NCBI GenBank assembly: GCA_034440635.1
Contig: JAOTON010001353.1
Span: 131,501 to 195,500, forward strand
Direction: 5' to 3'
Source: Lepas anatifera
Taxonomy: Eukaryota; Arthropoda; Thecostraca; Lepadidae
DNA length: 64,000 nt
This document shows positions 24,671-35,421 of the stretch, piece by piece; within the stretch, counting starts at the first letter, position 1, and each line of letters begins with the position of its first letter. A program made the position numbers and the translations under genes. The notes under the pieces are model-generated. The model was not told the origin of the DNA. It made no database searches and saw nothing but the letters and a program-made list of their open reading frames with translations.

Positions 24671-25234
24671 ATGATTTCACTATTTGGACAACAACCTCTA
24701 CTACAAGTGCCGCTGCTAGGCAACTACAGCTTGCGCTCGACCGCCTAGAGCGCTGGAGTGTCGAGAACGGGCTAAGGTTCTCGTTGCCCAAAACTAAATG
24801 TATGCACTTCTGTAACCGCAGGCGTCCATGTGACGATCCAGTTCTTATTCTCTATGGCCAGCGTGTGGAAGTAGCAGATAGCGTTAGGTTCCTTGGGGTC
24901 ATTCTTGACCGCCGTATGAGCTATGTCCGTCACTTTCAGGACCTAAGAGAGAGGTGTTTCAAGTCACTGAATATTCTTAAAATCTTGACGAGAATGAAGT
25001 TCGGAGCCGACCGTGCAACTCTTCTGATGCTATACAGGTCTCTCATCAGGTCAAAGATCGAGTACGGCTGCGTTGCATATGACTCGGCGTCTGAAACAGC
25101 GAAGCGTATGCTGGACACTGTTCATCACCACGCAATCAGAATTATTATTGGAGCTTTTAGGACCTCACCAGTTAGCAGTATGCTCGTGGACATAAACAAA
25201 ATGCCTCTAGATCTTCGTCGGAAGATATTGTCCA
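24655..25234 (+). pseudogene. LINE-A ORF2: RT catalytic motif and thumb, copy 1
   Basis: Starts MALFVDDFTIW: FVDD is the RT catalytic box (normally YADD). Continues with LDRLERWSVENGLRFS, KTKCMHF, VRFLGVILDRRMSY and LLMLYRSLIRSKIEYG, the usual palm-to-thumb signature. It overlaps the upstream frame by 16 bases in another phase, a shift present in both duplicated copies. The frame is truncated by LINE-B at 25235; it resumes in phase at 27848 with MRYAVKLKQHTTH. Confidence 0.85.
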
Positions 25235-27840
25235 GTATCAGGATGTTGTTTTGGCCTGCCCGTCCGCAAAAATCGTGATTTTTGGTGACATAAATTGTGA
25301 TGTTTTGAAGCCCCCAGATGACAGGGCAAAGCGTTATCTTATGGGATTTTTGGAGGATAATACTCTGCACCAATGTATCAACATGCCTACTTATCGCCCT
25401 GCAGGATCGTGTCTGGATATTATCATAGTCAATAATCCTGGTCTAGTCACTCGTTTTGGCACAAAGTTTTGTCATTATAGTCCACACTCATTCACTCGTG
25501 CCCAGCTTACCGTGTCGCGGTGCCGTCCAAAACCTACTTTTTGTACAAACCCGCTGTCTGCGTCGCATTGATCCCACTGTCTTCAATCTGGATTTATTAG
25601 GTATTGATTGGTCTGATGTTTTTACTCTTAACAGTCTTGCTGAAAAGTGGAATGTATTTCTTCAGAATTTAGTAACAGTTCTTGACCGCCATGCTCCGAT
25701 CAGGACTATTCGTATCCGCAACGCGAGTGCACCTGTTATCAGGGACAACCATCGATTTGATGGCTCGCCGCAGGCGGCGCTAGCAATCGGCGGCCACCGT
25801 TCGGATGAGTATGGCGATTTGAATCGACAAGTGAAGGCAGCGATGCGACGCGACATGCGCGACGATGTGCATAGGCGATTGCAGGAGGAGGGTCGGAGGG
25901 GCATTTGGAGGTGTGTCGACAGGGTGATTGGTAGCAAGAAGGGTGGAGCTAGGCTTATACCGGACGCAACAGCCGATGACTTGAATCGCTTTTTTGTCGG
26001 CGTCGGCCCGCGGGTGGCGGCCGAGGTAGCCGCTATGGGAGCAGTCCCATCAGTTGCGTGTCGGCTGCCGCGCGTGGGCGCCTGCGCATTCACCCTGCGT
26101 CTCATCACCTTGGACGAGCTTCAGTCCATCGTTTTTAGAAGAGGCTCGTCCACCTCCAGTGCCAGTGACGGCATTAGCATGCACATCGTCCTTGTCTTCG
26201 AGTCCCTGGGCCTGCCACTTCTCCACTTGATCAACAGCTCCCTCCTAACCAACGAAATCCCAGTTTCCTGGAAACATGCCCTGGTTCATCCCATCTTTAA
26301 ATCCGGAGATTCCTCTGATCCCTCCAGTTTCCGCCCTATTAGTATCGTCCCTTCCATCACTAAAATCCTAGAGCGTGCTGTTCATCAGCAGCTCTACGCC
26401 TACCTTTCTGACAATCACCTCCTATCCTCCAGCCAGCACGGATTTCGCCCCCGTCACTCGTGCGAAAGCGCGCTGATATCCATCACCGACAGCATCCTGA
26501 CAGCCAATGATCGTGGAGAGGTGTCCCTCCTCTGTCTCCTCGATTTGAGTAAGTGCTTTGATGTGATTGACCACTCTCGCCTGATCAAAAACTCCAGGCT
26601 CATGGAATTGATACCTCATGGTTTTCGGCATACTTTCGGCACCACACCCAGAGTGTTAGTCTCCCGGCTGACAATCTGGGTGTTTCTAAAGTCTCTTCCT
26701 GTCTCCCCAAACAACATGGGAATTTTTCAAGGTTCATGTCTCGGCCCTTTGCTCTACAGCATCTTTGCTAACGACCTTAGCCTGTACGCTGAGGATGCGG
26801 TCGTAGTACAGTACGCGGACGATACCCAAATCCTTGTCAGCGGCAAAAAATCACATTTCCGATCTCTCATTAATCGCATGGAAAAGGCATTAGCTTCATT
26901 AGATATTTGGTTCAGGGGTAACGGGCTTAAAGTAAACGCTGACAAGACCCAACTTATTTTGCTAGGAAGTGCTCCCAACATTCGACACATTGGCGATTTC
27001 TCTGTAAAATTTCGCCGTCTAGATTTAGTTCCTTCTATGAATTTAAAAAATCTCGGGCTCACCTTCGACCGCACCCTCAGCTGGAACTCTCACATTTCTC
27101 TTCTCACTCGTCAGTGCTACGGAATTTTGAGTGGTCTATCACATCTGAGACACTGCTTGCCTCCCGGAATCATCTCGCCGATAGTCAGCTCGCTGGTGAT
27201 CTCTCGGGTCCGTTACTGTATCACCGTGTTTGGCAATGGTACTCAAATCAACAACATTCGGCTCCAAAAATCATTAACTATGCTGCTAAAGTGATTTTCG
27301 GCCGCAAAAAGTTTGATCATGTTTCAGGCCTGTTACGTGACCTCCGCTGGCTGTCGGCGGGTGAGCTGGAGAGGTACCACACACTTGCAGTTGTACACAA
27401 GGCAGTGTGTCTCGGGGAGCCAGAGGAGCTGGCCCGGGGATTCGTACAGGTCGGCTCTGTTCGGGAGCGCAATACCAGGCAGAACCATAATATTTGCGTT
27501 CCCCGCTCACGAACCAGCATGGGGCAGCGCAGGTTCTGCTCACGGGGTGCCTCCTACTACAACGAGCTACCTGTGGAGATGAGGAGGTTACCAGTACCTG
27601 TTTTCTGTTCTGCACTCCAGGACCATATAATCACAGAGCGGGATTGAGGCGCGCTGAGTGACTTGTGTTGTTGAGAATGTTGAGTATTTTATGCATAACT
27701 GTATTTTACCTGGATTTTTATTGTTTTAATAGCGTGTGTATGTGCTTCCATTTTTACCACCCCTTTACTGACGTGGAGTCGTAATAGCCATGCGGATTTG
27801 TGGATGACTCTGAATAAAGTCTTTGTCTTTGTCTTTGTCT
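25235..27840 (+). mobile_element. LINE-B (CR1/L2-like), 5'-truncated, nested in LINE-A
   Basis: A 2.6-kb insertion absent from the second duplication unit, where GATATTGTCCATG is uninterrupted (37987-37999). TTGTCCA occurs on both sides (25228-25234, 27841-27847). It begins inside the endonuclease and ends with TGAATAAAG and a (TTTGTC)n tail. The 3' tail of hexamer repeats and the RT type fit the CR1/L2 group. Confidence 0.92.
25238..27647 (+). pseudogene. LINE-B ORF2 (endonuclease end and RT)
   Basis: Endonuclease C-terminal part in 25251-25571: IVIFGDINCDVL, then SCLDIIIVNN. RT in the frame 25456-27294 (the first residues are out-of-frame): HALVHPIFKSGDSSDPSSFRP, HGFRPRHSCESAL, LLDLSKCFDVIDH with the first catalytic Asp, QGSCLGPLLYSIF, and VVQYADDTQIL at about 26803-26835 (catalytic YADD). 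Thumb: WFRGNGLKVNADKTQL and LTFDRTLSWNSHIS. The final frame 27288-27647 in another phase continues with FGRKKFDHVSGLLRDLRWL and ends HIITERD. At least two frameshifts; non-functional copy. Confidence 0.85.
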
Positions 27841-27847
27841 TTGTCCA

Positions 27848-29004
27848 TGCGATATGCCGTGAAACTTAAACAACATACAACACATCCTACATATCAGACA
27901 TTCTTCGGGGACACCCACCTCCGTCTAGTTGAAACTGGGTCGCGTGCTGCGGCTCGCCACCCGGGAGTCAGAGTTCGCGCCCTATTAGCGGAGGCTTATA
28001 TTAGTACAGACCTTGTTGAACCATACGACCTGCCTGCTATCAATCCATGGCTGATTTCGAAAGCTAACACAAACACAGACTTGCTCGAGCGTTGTAGAGA
28101 CTCGTCTCCTGAAACAATGCGCCAGCTTTTCATGGAACTCTGCTCGGAAATGTTTGAAAGCCATATTCACTTCTACACGGACGGTTCAAAATGTGACAGC
28201 GGTACGGGGTGTGCGTATGTTTGTGGCCGCACTGAAAAATGTTTTAGCCTACCCCAGGAAGCATCTGTTTTTACCTCGGAACTGTATGCCATCTTTCGTT
28301 CCCTGGATGAGATATCCAAATGAAGGGCGAGAAAGTTCGTGGTCTTCACGGACTCACTGTCCTCTCTACAGGCATTGGAGTCCTTTTACTTCCACAGTAC
28401 ATCATCTTCTTATCTCCTGACCCTCATAAGACAGAAATTGCACAACCTAGGGCAGAAAGGAAAAACTGTGGAGATTGTTTGGGTGCCAAGCCATTGCGGT
28501 ATAGGCGGGAACGAACGGGCGGACAGGCTTGCAAAGTCCGCGGGTGAACGCGCTTCTCTCCCCGGCCTCCGTGTTCCGTTCTCTGACCTATATGGTCTTA
28601 CCAAAGACTATGCTATTCGTGTCTGGCAGAGCAGGTGGGATGGTGATCCCAAAGGAGTCAAGCTTAGAGGCCTTAAACCAAAGCTAGGGGTGTGGAAATC
28701 CAGCAGTGCGGGCTGCAGAAGAGAGGAGGTTATCCTCTCCCGCCTGCGGATCGGCCACACCCACGCCACACACTCCTTCCGCTTGGGTGGCGGCGATCCG
28801 TCAAGGTGTTCACGATGCGGAGAGCCGCTTAGTGTTAAGCATGTTCTTGCAGACTGCCAGGATTTTGAGGTGGAAAGACTGCGGCATCTTGGAGGATCGC
28901 CATCACTGCATTCTCTTTTGGGACAAAATCGAACCGTTGAGCTCTCCGACATAATATCGTTTCTAAGAAGTGTTGACTTCAACGTAATTTACTCGCCGAC
29001 ATAG
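27848..29004 (+). pseudogene. LINE-A ORF2: RNase H domain and C-terminal Cys-His motif, copy 1
   Basis: RNase H removes the RNA strand after reverse transcription. The four acidic-type motifs are visible: FYTDGSKCDSGTG (28171-28210), FTSELYAIFRSLD with the Glu, VVFTDSLSSLQAL (28337-28375) and WVPSHCGIGGNERADRLAK (28480-28540). A frameshift at about 28320-28330, also found in copy 2, separates the second and third. The end has RLRIGHTHATHSF, CSRCGEPLSVKHVLADC (zinc-binding type, CX2CX8HX4C) and a stop at 29002. Confidence 0.88.
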
Positions 29005-29220
29005 ACATATAACGTGAACCAGTATCTTTTGACCCTCGATTCACACATGTCACTCTACAAGTACAGCACCTTTCAAGACACAGTGACCTATCTTACTACC
29101 TAACTCGAAAAGTCTCGTTATATATCTACATGTCTTTCCTCTGTGCGCAATAGGCTAAGTTATGAGCGCAATATGACCACTGCAGTCGACGCGCCCTTAA
29201 ACCCCAACTATGATGATGAT

Positions 29221-29934
29221 AGTTCACATAGACAAATGTGACCACTTACCAAAATTTGATAGCTCTGAAGTTTTAGCCGAAACGAAAAACAAGCAGATTA
29301 GGAAAACACTCGAAGCAGCCTTCATTTCAGTTCTTCCGAACACTAGCCTTCGGTCAGGTTTTGTAAGTTGGGCGTCTTGGGGGGCAAAACTAGCTATAAA
29401 AGAAAAAACGTAAAACATTAAGCACGAGAACTTGAGACAAGAAATGAAAATCAAGTTCATGTCGTGTCGAAACAGATTGAAATATTATGTCCTGCTGTGT
29501 GCTGAACTTTGTAATTTGATATTGATATTTTTATAATTTTGTATTACACTGATGAAGCTGTACAACAGTGAAACGTTTGTAAATTAAATATAACTTAAAT
29601 AACTTTCTGTGTGTTCACTTATATCACATTATGTCTGTGATAACCCCACATTTGTCTGGTGGACACAGAAGAAATGTTAAAGATATACTTAAAGAATTCA
29701 GCACCAGGAAGAAGATTTCAAGCTGCTTCAACAGACTCAAGTTTATTACAGATTGCTTGCAAGAAAAAGTTCTGCCTAGGTCGTCTCCGATACAGCTTAG
29801 AAGTGACACGAAACCCTTTACGGACTTTGCAAAAGCATACTTAGAAGAAGCTTGTGAACATTTGAAACATAGAATATACGAGTTAAAGAACGAACGAACC
29901 GGAACGCACTTATCATCATACCAGAAACAAAAGC
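29221..29934 (+). mobile_element. PLE arm, plus strand, right of LINE-A
   Basis: Continues the GIY-YIG domain (IVHIDKCDHLPKFDSSEVL, then the stop near 29411), non-coding DNA with CTGATGAAGCTGTAC (29550), and the N-terminus of a following PLE, MSVITPHLSGGHRRN, 29631-29934. The N-terminal frame is intact for about 100 codons (KDILKEF, KKISSCFNRLKFITDCLQ) and then meets a family 1 element at a TTAA. Confidence 0.82.
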
Positions 29935-30715
29935 TTAACACGCGCATTGACGGGGGTCTGAGCCACCTTCGCATTGACGGGGGGGCGGGTACCCGCCCCT
30001 AAGATCTCAAGAACCACGGTAGGTAGCAAAAAACAGTAAACGGCGTTGGGCTGCCCATCCACATCTCCAACGAAAACATTTGAACCATTTTTTGTCAGGT
30101 CACATTTAAGGTCACGAGAGGACAAAACATGCCCGTCATAGGGATAACATGTAAAATTCAGTTTTTCGGGCATTACATCTAAACAAGTAAAGATAGAGCA
30201 AAACGACTTAAACTATATGAATCCTCTTAGCAAGCCGAATCGAATGATATATATAATTTGACCTTGCTAGGTCAAATCAAAGATTTGACCTGACCTGAGG
30301 TCAGGTCAAGGTCAAATTATATAAAATGCATATCATTAGAACTGCAAAGCCCAGGCGAGTCTAATGCAGCTAAAATAAATGCTCTATCACCATCCGTTAC
30401 TGAGTTATTCCGTAAAAACCATTTTTTCCCATGTATTTCCAAGGGAGAGGTCATGCCTCGTACCTGACCTTAGGTCATCGATATCAAAAATACCGGAACA
30501 TATGTTAGAGAACTCGGTAGGGCCATTATGTGATATAAGTTTCAATCGGATAAGTTCACCCTGCTCTGACTTATGCTATCTTAAACTTTTTTTGAGGTCG
30601 GGTCACTTGACCTGTACTGGTGACCTGACCTGAGATGAACTAACCTTGTAAAATTTTCACAGAAGTTGTAAAAATGATGAGGGAAAAGGTATACCAAGTA
30701 CGGCGGCGCTACGCG
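29935..30715 (-). mobile_element. Family 1 element, truncated at the duplication junction
   Basis: Left edge TTAA at 29935-29938 inside PLE coding DNA. The copy runs to GGCGGCGCTACGCG and breaks there, lacking the last ~60 bp with the terminal palindrome and TTAA. The next base starts a plus-oriented family 1 copy, making a tail-to-tail fusion. Confidence 0.9.
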
Positions 30716-31510
30716 CAGTAGAAATACGGCGGCGCGTAGCGCCGCCGTACTTGGTATACCTTTTCCTCATCATTTTTACAACTTCTGTAAAAAATTTTAA
30801 GGTTAGGTCATCTCAGGTCAGGGTCACCAGTACAGGTCAAGTGACCCGACCTCAAAAAAAAGTTTAAGATAGCATAAGTCGGAGCAGGGTGAACTTATCC
30901 GATTGAAACTCATATCACATAATGGCCCCACCGAGTTCTCTACCATATGTTCCGGTATTTTTGATATCGATGACCTAAGGTCAGGTACGAGGCATGACCT
31001 CTCCGTTGGAAATACATGGGAAAAATTGTTTTTACGGAATAACTCAGTAACGGATGGTGATAGAGCATTTATTTTAGCTGCATTAGACTCGCCTGGGCTT
31101 TGCGGTTCTAATGATATGCATTTTATATAATTTGACCCTGACCTGACCTCAGGTCAGGTCAAATCCTTGATTTGATCTAGCAAGGTCAAATTATATATCA
31201 TTCGATTCGGCTTGCTAAGAGGATTCATACAGTTCAAGTCGTTTTGCTGTATCTTTACTTGTTCAGATGTAATGCCCGAAAAACTGAATTTTACATGTTA
31301 TCCCTATGGCGGGCATGTTTTGACCTCTCGTGACCTTAAATGTGACCTGACAAAAAATGGTTCAAATGTTTTCAATGGAGAAGTGGATGGGCAGCCCAAC
31401 GCCGTTTACCGTTTTTTGCTACCTACCGTGGTTCTCGAGATCTTAGGGGGCGGGTACCCGCCCCCCGTCAATGCGAAGGTGGCTCAGACCCCCGTCAATG
31501 CGCGTGTTAA
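30716..31510 (+). mobile_element. Family 1 element, truncated left end
   Basis: Starts within the family 1 left arm at CAGTAGAAATACGG (lacking the first ~53 bp) and ends at TTAA 31507-31510. Matches the copy at 17913-18755, including shared point variants. Confidence 0.9.
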
Positions 31511-32224
31511 CTCGTATATTCTATGTTTCAAATGTTCACAAGCGTCTTCTAAGTATGCTTTTGCAGAGTCCGTAAAGGGTTTCGTGTCACTTCTAAGTTA
31601 TATCGGAGACGACCTAGGCAGAATTTTTTCTTGCAAGCAGTCTGTAAGAAACTTGAGTCTGTTGAAGCAGCTTGAAATCTTCTTCCTGGTGCTGAATTCT
31701 TTAAGTATATCTTTAACATTTCTTCTGTGTCCACCAGACAAATGTGGGGTTATCACAGACATAATGTGATATAGGTGAACACACAGAAAGTTATTTAAGT
31801 TATATTTAATTTACAAACGTTTCACTGTTGTACAGCTAAATCAGTGTAATACAAAATTATAAAAATATCAATATCAAATTACAAAGTTCAGCACATAGCA
31901 GGACATAATATTTCAAACTGATTCGACACGACATGAACTTGATTTTCATTTCTTGTCTCAAGTTCTCGTGCTTAATGTTTTATGTTTTTTCTTTTATAGC
32001 TAGTTTTGCCCCCCAAGACGCCCAACTTACAAAACCTGACCGAAGGCTAGTGTTCGGAAGAACTGAAATGAAGGCTGCTTCGAGTGTTTTCCTAATCTGC
32101 TTGTTTTTCGTTTCGGCTAAAACTTCAGAGCTATCAAATTTTGGTAAGTGGTCACCTTTGTCTATGTGGACTACTAACGCATTTGATGTTCTATGAAATA
32201 TAACGTCGCGCTTATGTTCCTGTA
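31511..32224 (-). mobile_element. PLE arm, minus strand, unit 2
   Basis: Counterpart of the 18756-19469 arm, with the same PLE 3' end to next 5' end junction and the same frameshifts. Confidence 0.8.
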
Positions 32225-32327
32225 GGGGAACGGGCAGAGGTTTGAAAACAAGGATACAAGGATACAGGAACATAAGCGCGACGTTCGATTTCATAGAATA
32301 TTAAATGCGTTCGTAGTTCACATAGAC
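32225..32327 (+). mobile_element. PLE arm, plus strand, unit 2, left of LINE-A
   Basis: Counterpart of 19470-19572; the PLE resumes after LINE-A at 39372. Confidence 0.8.
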
Positions 32328-33456
32328 ACCCTGCAGGGGACCGATTTTCATCTGCTGGACTTGTTGGCACCTGCTGACTGGTCCGGCACATGGATAATTG
32401 GGTACGGGATGTGACGACACCCGCGACCCCAGTTGGCAGGATGGGTTTCGCCTCCCGCCTTCGGGCGAGAGGCTAAATCGAAACTGCCATCCTCATCCTT
32501 TCTTGGGCTTCCTAAATTCAAATCCCACCAACTCCTTGTTCCTTTTCCTCTTCTTTCCTTATTTCCTTGTCTCTCCATGCCTTTCCACCCATATCCTTTC
32601 TGTCCACTCCTAAACACCCCTCCTGCCCACTGTCTGCGTTGTCTGGCCCGGCGTGTCTCCGCGGGTGGCGGGGGTGTGTGCACTCTTGCTCGTCTTGAGT
32701 GTGGGCACCTCGGTCGCGTGCGGCGCGTGTCTGGGCTGGACAGCGCAGACCGACCCTCTTCCTTTTCCAACCCATAACTTCCCAGTTACCCACTTTTTCC
32801 CAGTGTCATGGGCGTCCCCGCACGTGCCTATGATTCCTGGATGGTCTGGGTGTATGTGGGCCTCCGGCTCGTGTGGCTGACGATTGGATCCCTCTAATCG
32901 CCGGCCCTGCGAGCCGGGGGCTCGCTTCTCTCGGACCAGCCGGGAATCAGTTGTGACGAGCAGGTGGTAGTCGCCTGCTCCGATGAGGCCGTGCGAGGGC
33001 GCCTGTCTTTTTAAGGTGAGCTGCGCACCGACCCGTACCCCGGGATGAAGGAGTCCTGGTAGCTGAGCTGAGGGATGCGCTGTGTTCGTTCGTGTTCCTT
33101 TAGCAAAACTCTACTTTGGTCTGGATTTCCGCAAGGGCGGGGAACTCTTGAAGGCATCGACAAGAGTAGCAGCATTGTAAAAGTCTGTCGGCCTTTGGTG
33201 GGGCTCGGCTGTCCCTCCCTCCCTTGGTGAGGTCCCGACTTCACCCGGGGAGGGAGGGGTGTCCGTGCCCCGCCCGGGGTCGTCTAGGCTAGGTGCAAGG
33301 GGGAACCGTCGTCGGGGCAGGGGGGTTTGGTGAGTCTCTCTCCCCCTCTGTAACGGCGGCGTCTCCCCCGTATAGCCAGCCCGTGCGTCGTCTCGCCTCG
33401 TAGCACCCTCGTTGGAAGGGGGGCGCAAGTGGCTGGCCGAATTAAAATAACCTTCT

Positions 33457-35368
33457 ATGGATACTTCACACATCAACCCAACCTCCTACCCTCAGCAAGA
33501 GGTCGGCGCTCTCACCCTCTGCTCAGGACCAGCCGAGCGCTGGTCACTCGCGCCTACCAGGCGAGTCTCAATCCAATACACCAGGGACTGAATCTAATAA
33601 TAATAATTTTTTGGGGCTTATCGACGCACCAACTGCCAGGGTCATATGGCGTCGCCAACTATTTCCCTGTTGGAAGGGTTTCTCGGGAGCCAGCTTGCTC
33701 CTTGTTCAGGGAAGCCGCCGGGCCTTGAACCCGGGTCGGCTGAATGGAAGCCAGCTACGCTGACCACTCCACTACCGCGCCCCCCCAGGGACTGAATCTC
33801 AAGGCATCTCCGCTCGCCCCACAGCACCTCCTATGCCCTCTAAACCCCGTGTCCTTATGGTGCGGGGAATAGATACCTCCCTTCGGACCCTGTCTCCATT
33901 CCAGAGAAGGCAGGCCTTTGACCGCCTTGGCAGTGTGCTGAGATGTGACTGCCTCAGAGATGGTGTCTTGGAAGTCGAGTTTCGACACTCCGGGGAAGCG
34001 GAACGCGCAATGAAGGTAGATGAAATCACTTTTTTGAAGAGAGAGAATGGTGTGCTGTCAAAGAAGGTTGTCAAAGTTTCAATAGGACCGCATAGATCTA
34101 AGAACTTCGTAAAAGGTGTAATACGGTGCCCGGAGCTGCGAGGTATCACTGAGGAAGAGATTGTCGATGGCTTATCGGAATCAGGCGTAGTCGAGGCCAA
34201 GAGACTGAACATGAAGAAAGGTCCTGATGTGCTTGAAACGGATTCAGTTGTTCTGACTTTTGATAGAGATGAGTTGCCGGATGCAGTGTACGTTGGCTAC
34301 GAAAGGGTCCGTACCAGGCCCTATGTGCCATTTCCAATGAGATGCTTTAGGTGCCAGCGCTATGGCCACACAACTGCCTCATGCAAGGGTCAAACGACAT
34401 GCGCTCGTTGCGGCTCGAAGGAGCATGCAGCCGACGACTGTCAGTCAGAAGTACTGTTCTGTGTGAACTGCAAACACGATCAAACACCTCATGCAACATA
34501 TGACAGGAAATGTCCCACACTAGAGCGAGAAAAAGAAATTATGAAACTCAAGGTATCGGGTAAGATGAGCTTCCGCGAAGCAAGGGATGCTTACGAGGCG
34601 TCTCACCCCAAGAAAAATTACGCCACGGCGACAGCCTCGGCTGCTACCCGAGGTAGCCTCAGGACACCGGAGGAGGTCATCCGGTCCCTCACCATGGCGG
34701 ATTTCGTCCGCCTGGCCGGAGGGATGGGACTGGTCATTTCTGGCCGGTCCGCGGCCCCGGAATCCGAGTCGTTGGTTCCGGTGCCTTCTCGCGGGGAGCG
34801 GGGGCGGCGTGCCGCTCCTGGCCCTGCAGCTCCGTCCCCGGTACCTCCTGGGGGCGGGGAGCGTGGGCGGGGATCTGCCTTGGCTCCTAACTCGGGGGCG
34901 GCACGTCCTGCGTCCTCGGCTGGCGGAGTGGGGCCGAGCCCTGCTCCCGCCCGGCCGCCCCTGCTGTGGCTGGGGGTGTGGGTCCGGATCGGGTCCCCGA
35001 TTTGGACTTTGTTCCCCGGATGAGCCTGGGGATGGACTCTGGTTGGGCGCGGCGGTAGACGCTCTCCTGCTGCCCGACGTCGCCCTCACCCTCCGGTGGA
35101 GGCACCCAACAAAGGCCCGCCCTCGGCGGGGCGAGGGGCTAAGGCCCCCGTACAGACAGCTGGTACGCAGATCCAGAACCTGCGTGCCGCTTTTGAAACT
35201 CCTGCACCGTCGCGTGGGGGAACGAAGCGACCTGCCTCGTCCCCCCAAGACAAGGGAACAGCGGCTTCCCGTGCCCGATCTAGCTCAACGGATCGCGAGC
35301 CAAGTTTTGGGCCTCGAGAAGGCGGGCCAAACAATCCCCCAACAGGTGGCTCTAGGCCCTGGAAGTAG
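33457..35368 (+). pseudogene. LINE-A ORF1, copy 2
   Basis: N-terminal MDTSHI at 33457, SINE at 33596-33784, then one long frame from 33833 of 396 codons. Knuckles at residues 171-184 (CX2CX4HX4C), 190-203 (CX2CX4HX4C) and 210-227. The segment around 34108 has four A where copy 1 has three, so the frame is continuous here but split in copy 1. It is lost later in G/C-runs near 34970-35030; the C-terminal part in another frame ends GGSRPWK at 35368, as in copy 1. Confidence 0.85.
33596..33784 (-). mobile_element. tRNA-derived SINE, unit 2
   Basis: Same SINE as in unit 1, flanked by CCAGGGACTGAATCT at 33581-33595 and 33785-33799. Its presence at the same base in both units means it was there before the duplication. 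Confidence 0.85.
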
Positions 35369-35421
35369 TCTGCCCGTTTGTGTATCTTAAACACTTTTTA
35401 TAGCCTGCCCTTTTTAACATA

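Larger units (their letters stand above)
19573..29220 (+). mobile_element. LINE-A (I/Jockey-group non-LTR retrotransposon), copy 1
   Basis: Bounded by the 13-bp duplication AGTTCACATAGAC at 19560-19572 and 29221-29233 and ending in a (GAT)n tail, so the limits are exact. About 7.04 kb without the nested LINE-B. Order: GC-rich 5' leader (19573-20697), ORF1 with zinc knuckles, ORF2 with apurinic-type endonuclease, reverse transcriptase and RNase H, and a C-terminal cysteine-histidine motif. RNase H plus gag-like zinc knuckles place it near I-clade LINEs. Broken by a SINE, LINE-B and frameshifts. Confidence 0.9.
17966..30715 (+). repeat. Tandem duplication unit 1 (contains extra LINE-B)
   Basis: From CAGTAGAAATACGGCGGCGC at 17966 onward the sequence is repeated from 30716, offset about 12.75 kb up to the LINE-B insertion and about 10.15 kb after it. 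The unit includes a family 1 copy, two inverted PLE arms, LINE-A and the SINE. By eye the copies differ by few substitutions and several homopolymer-length changes. Unit 1 is longer by exactly the 2.6-kb LINE-B. Confidence 0.9.
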
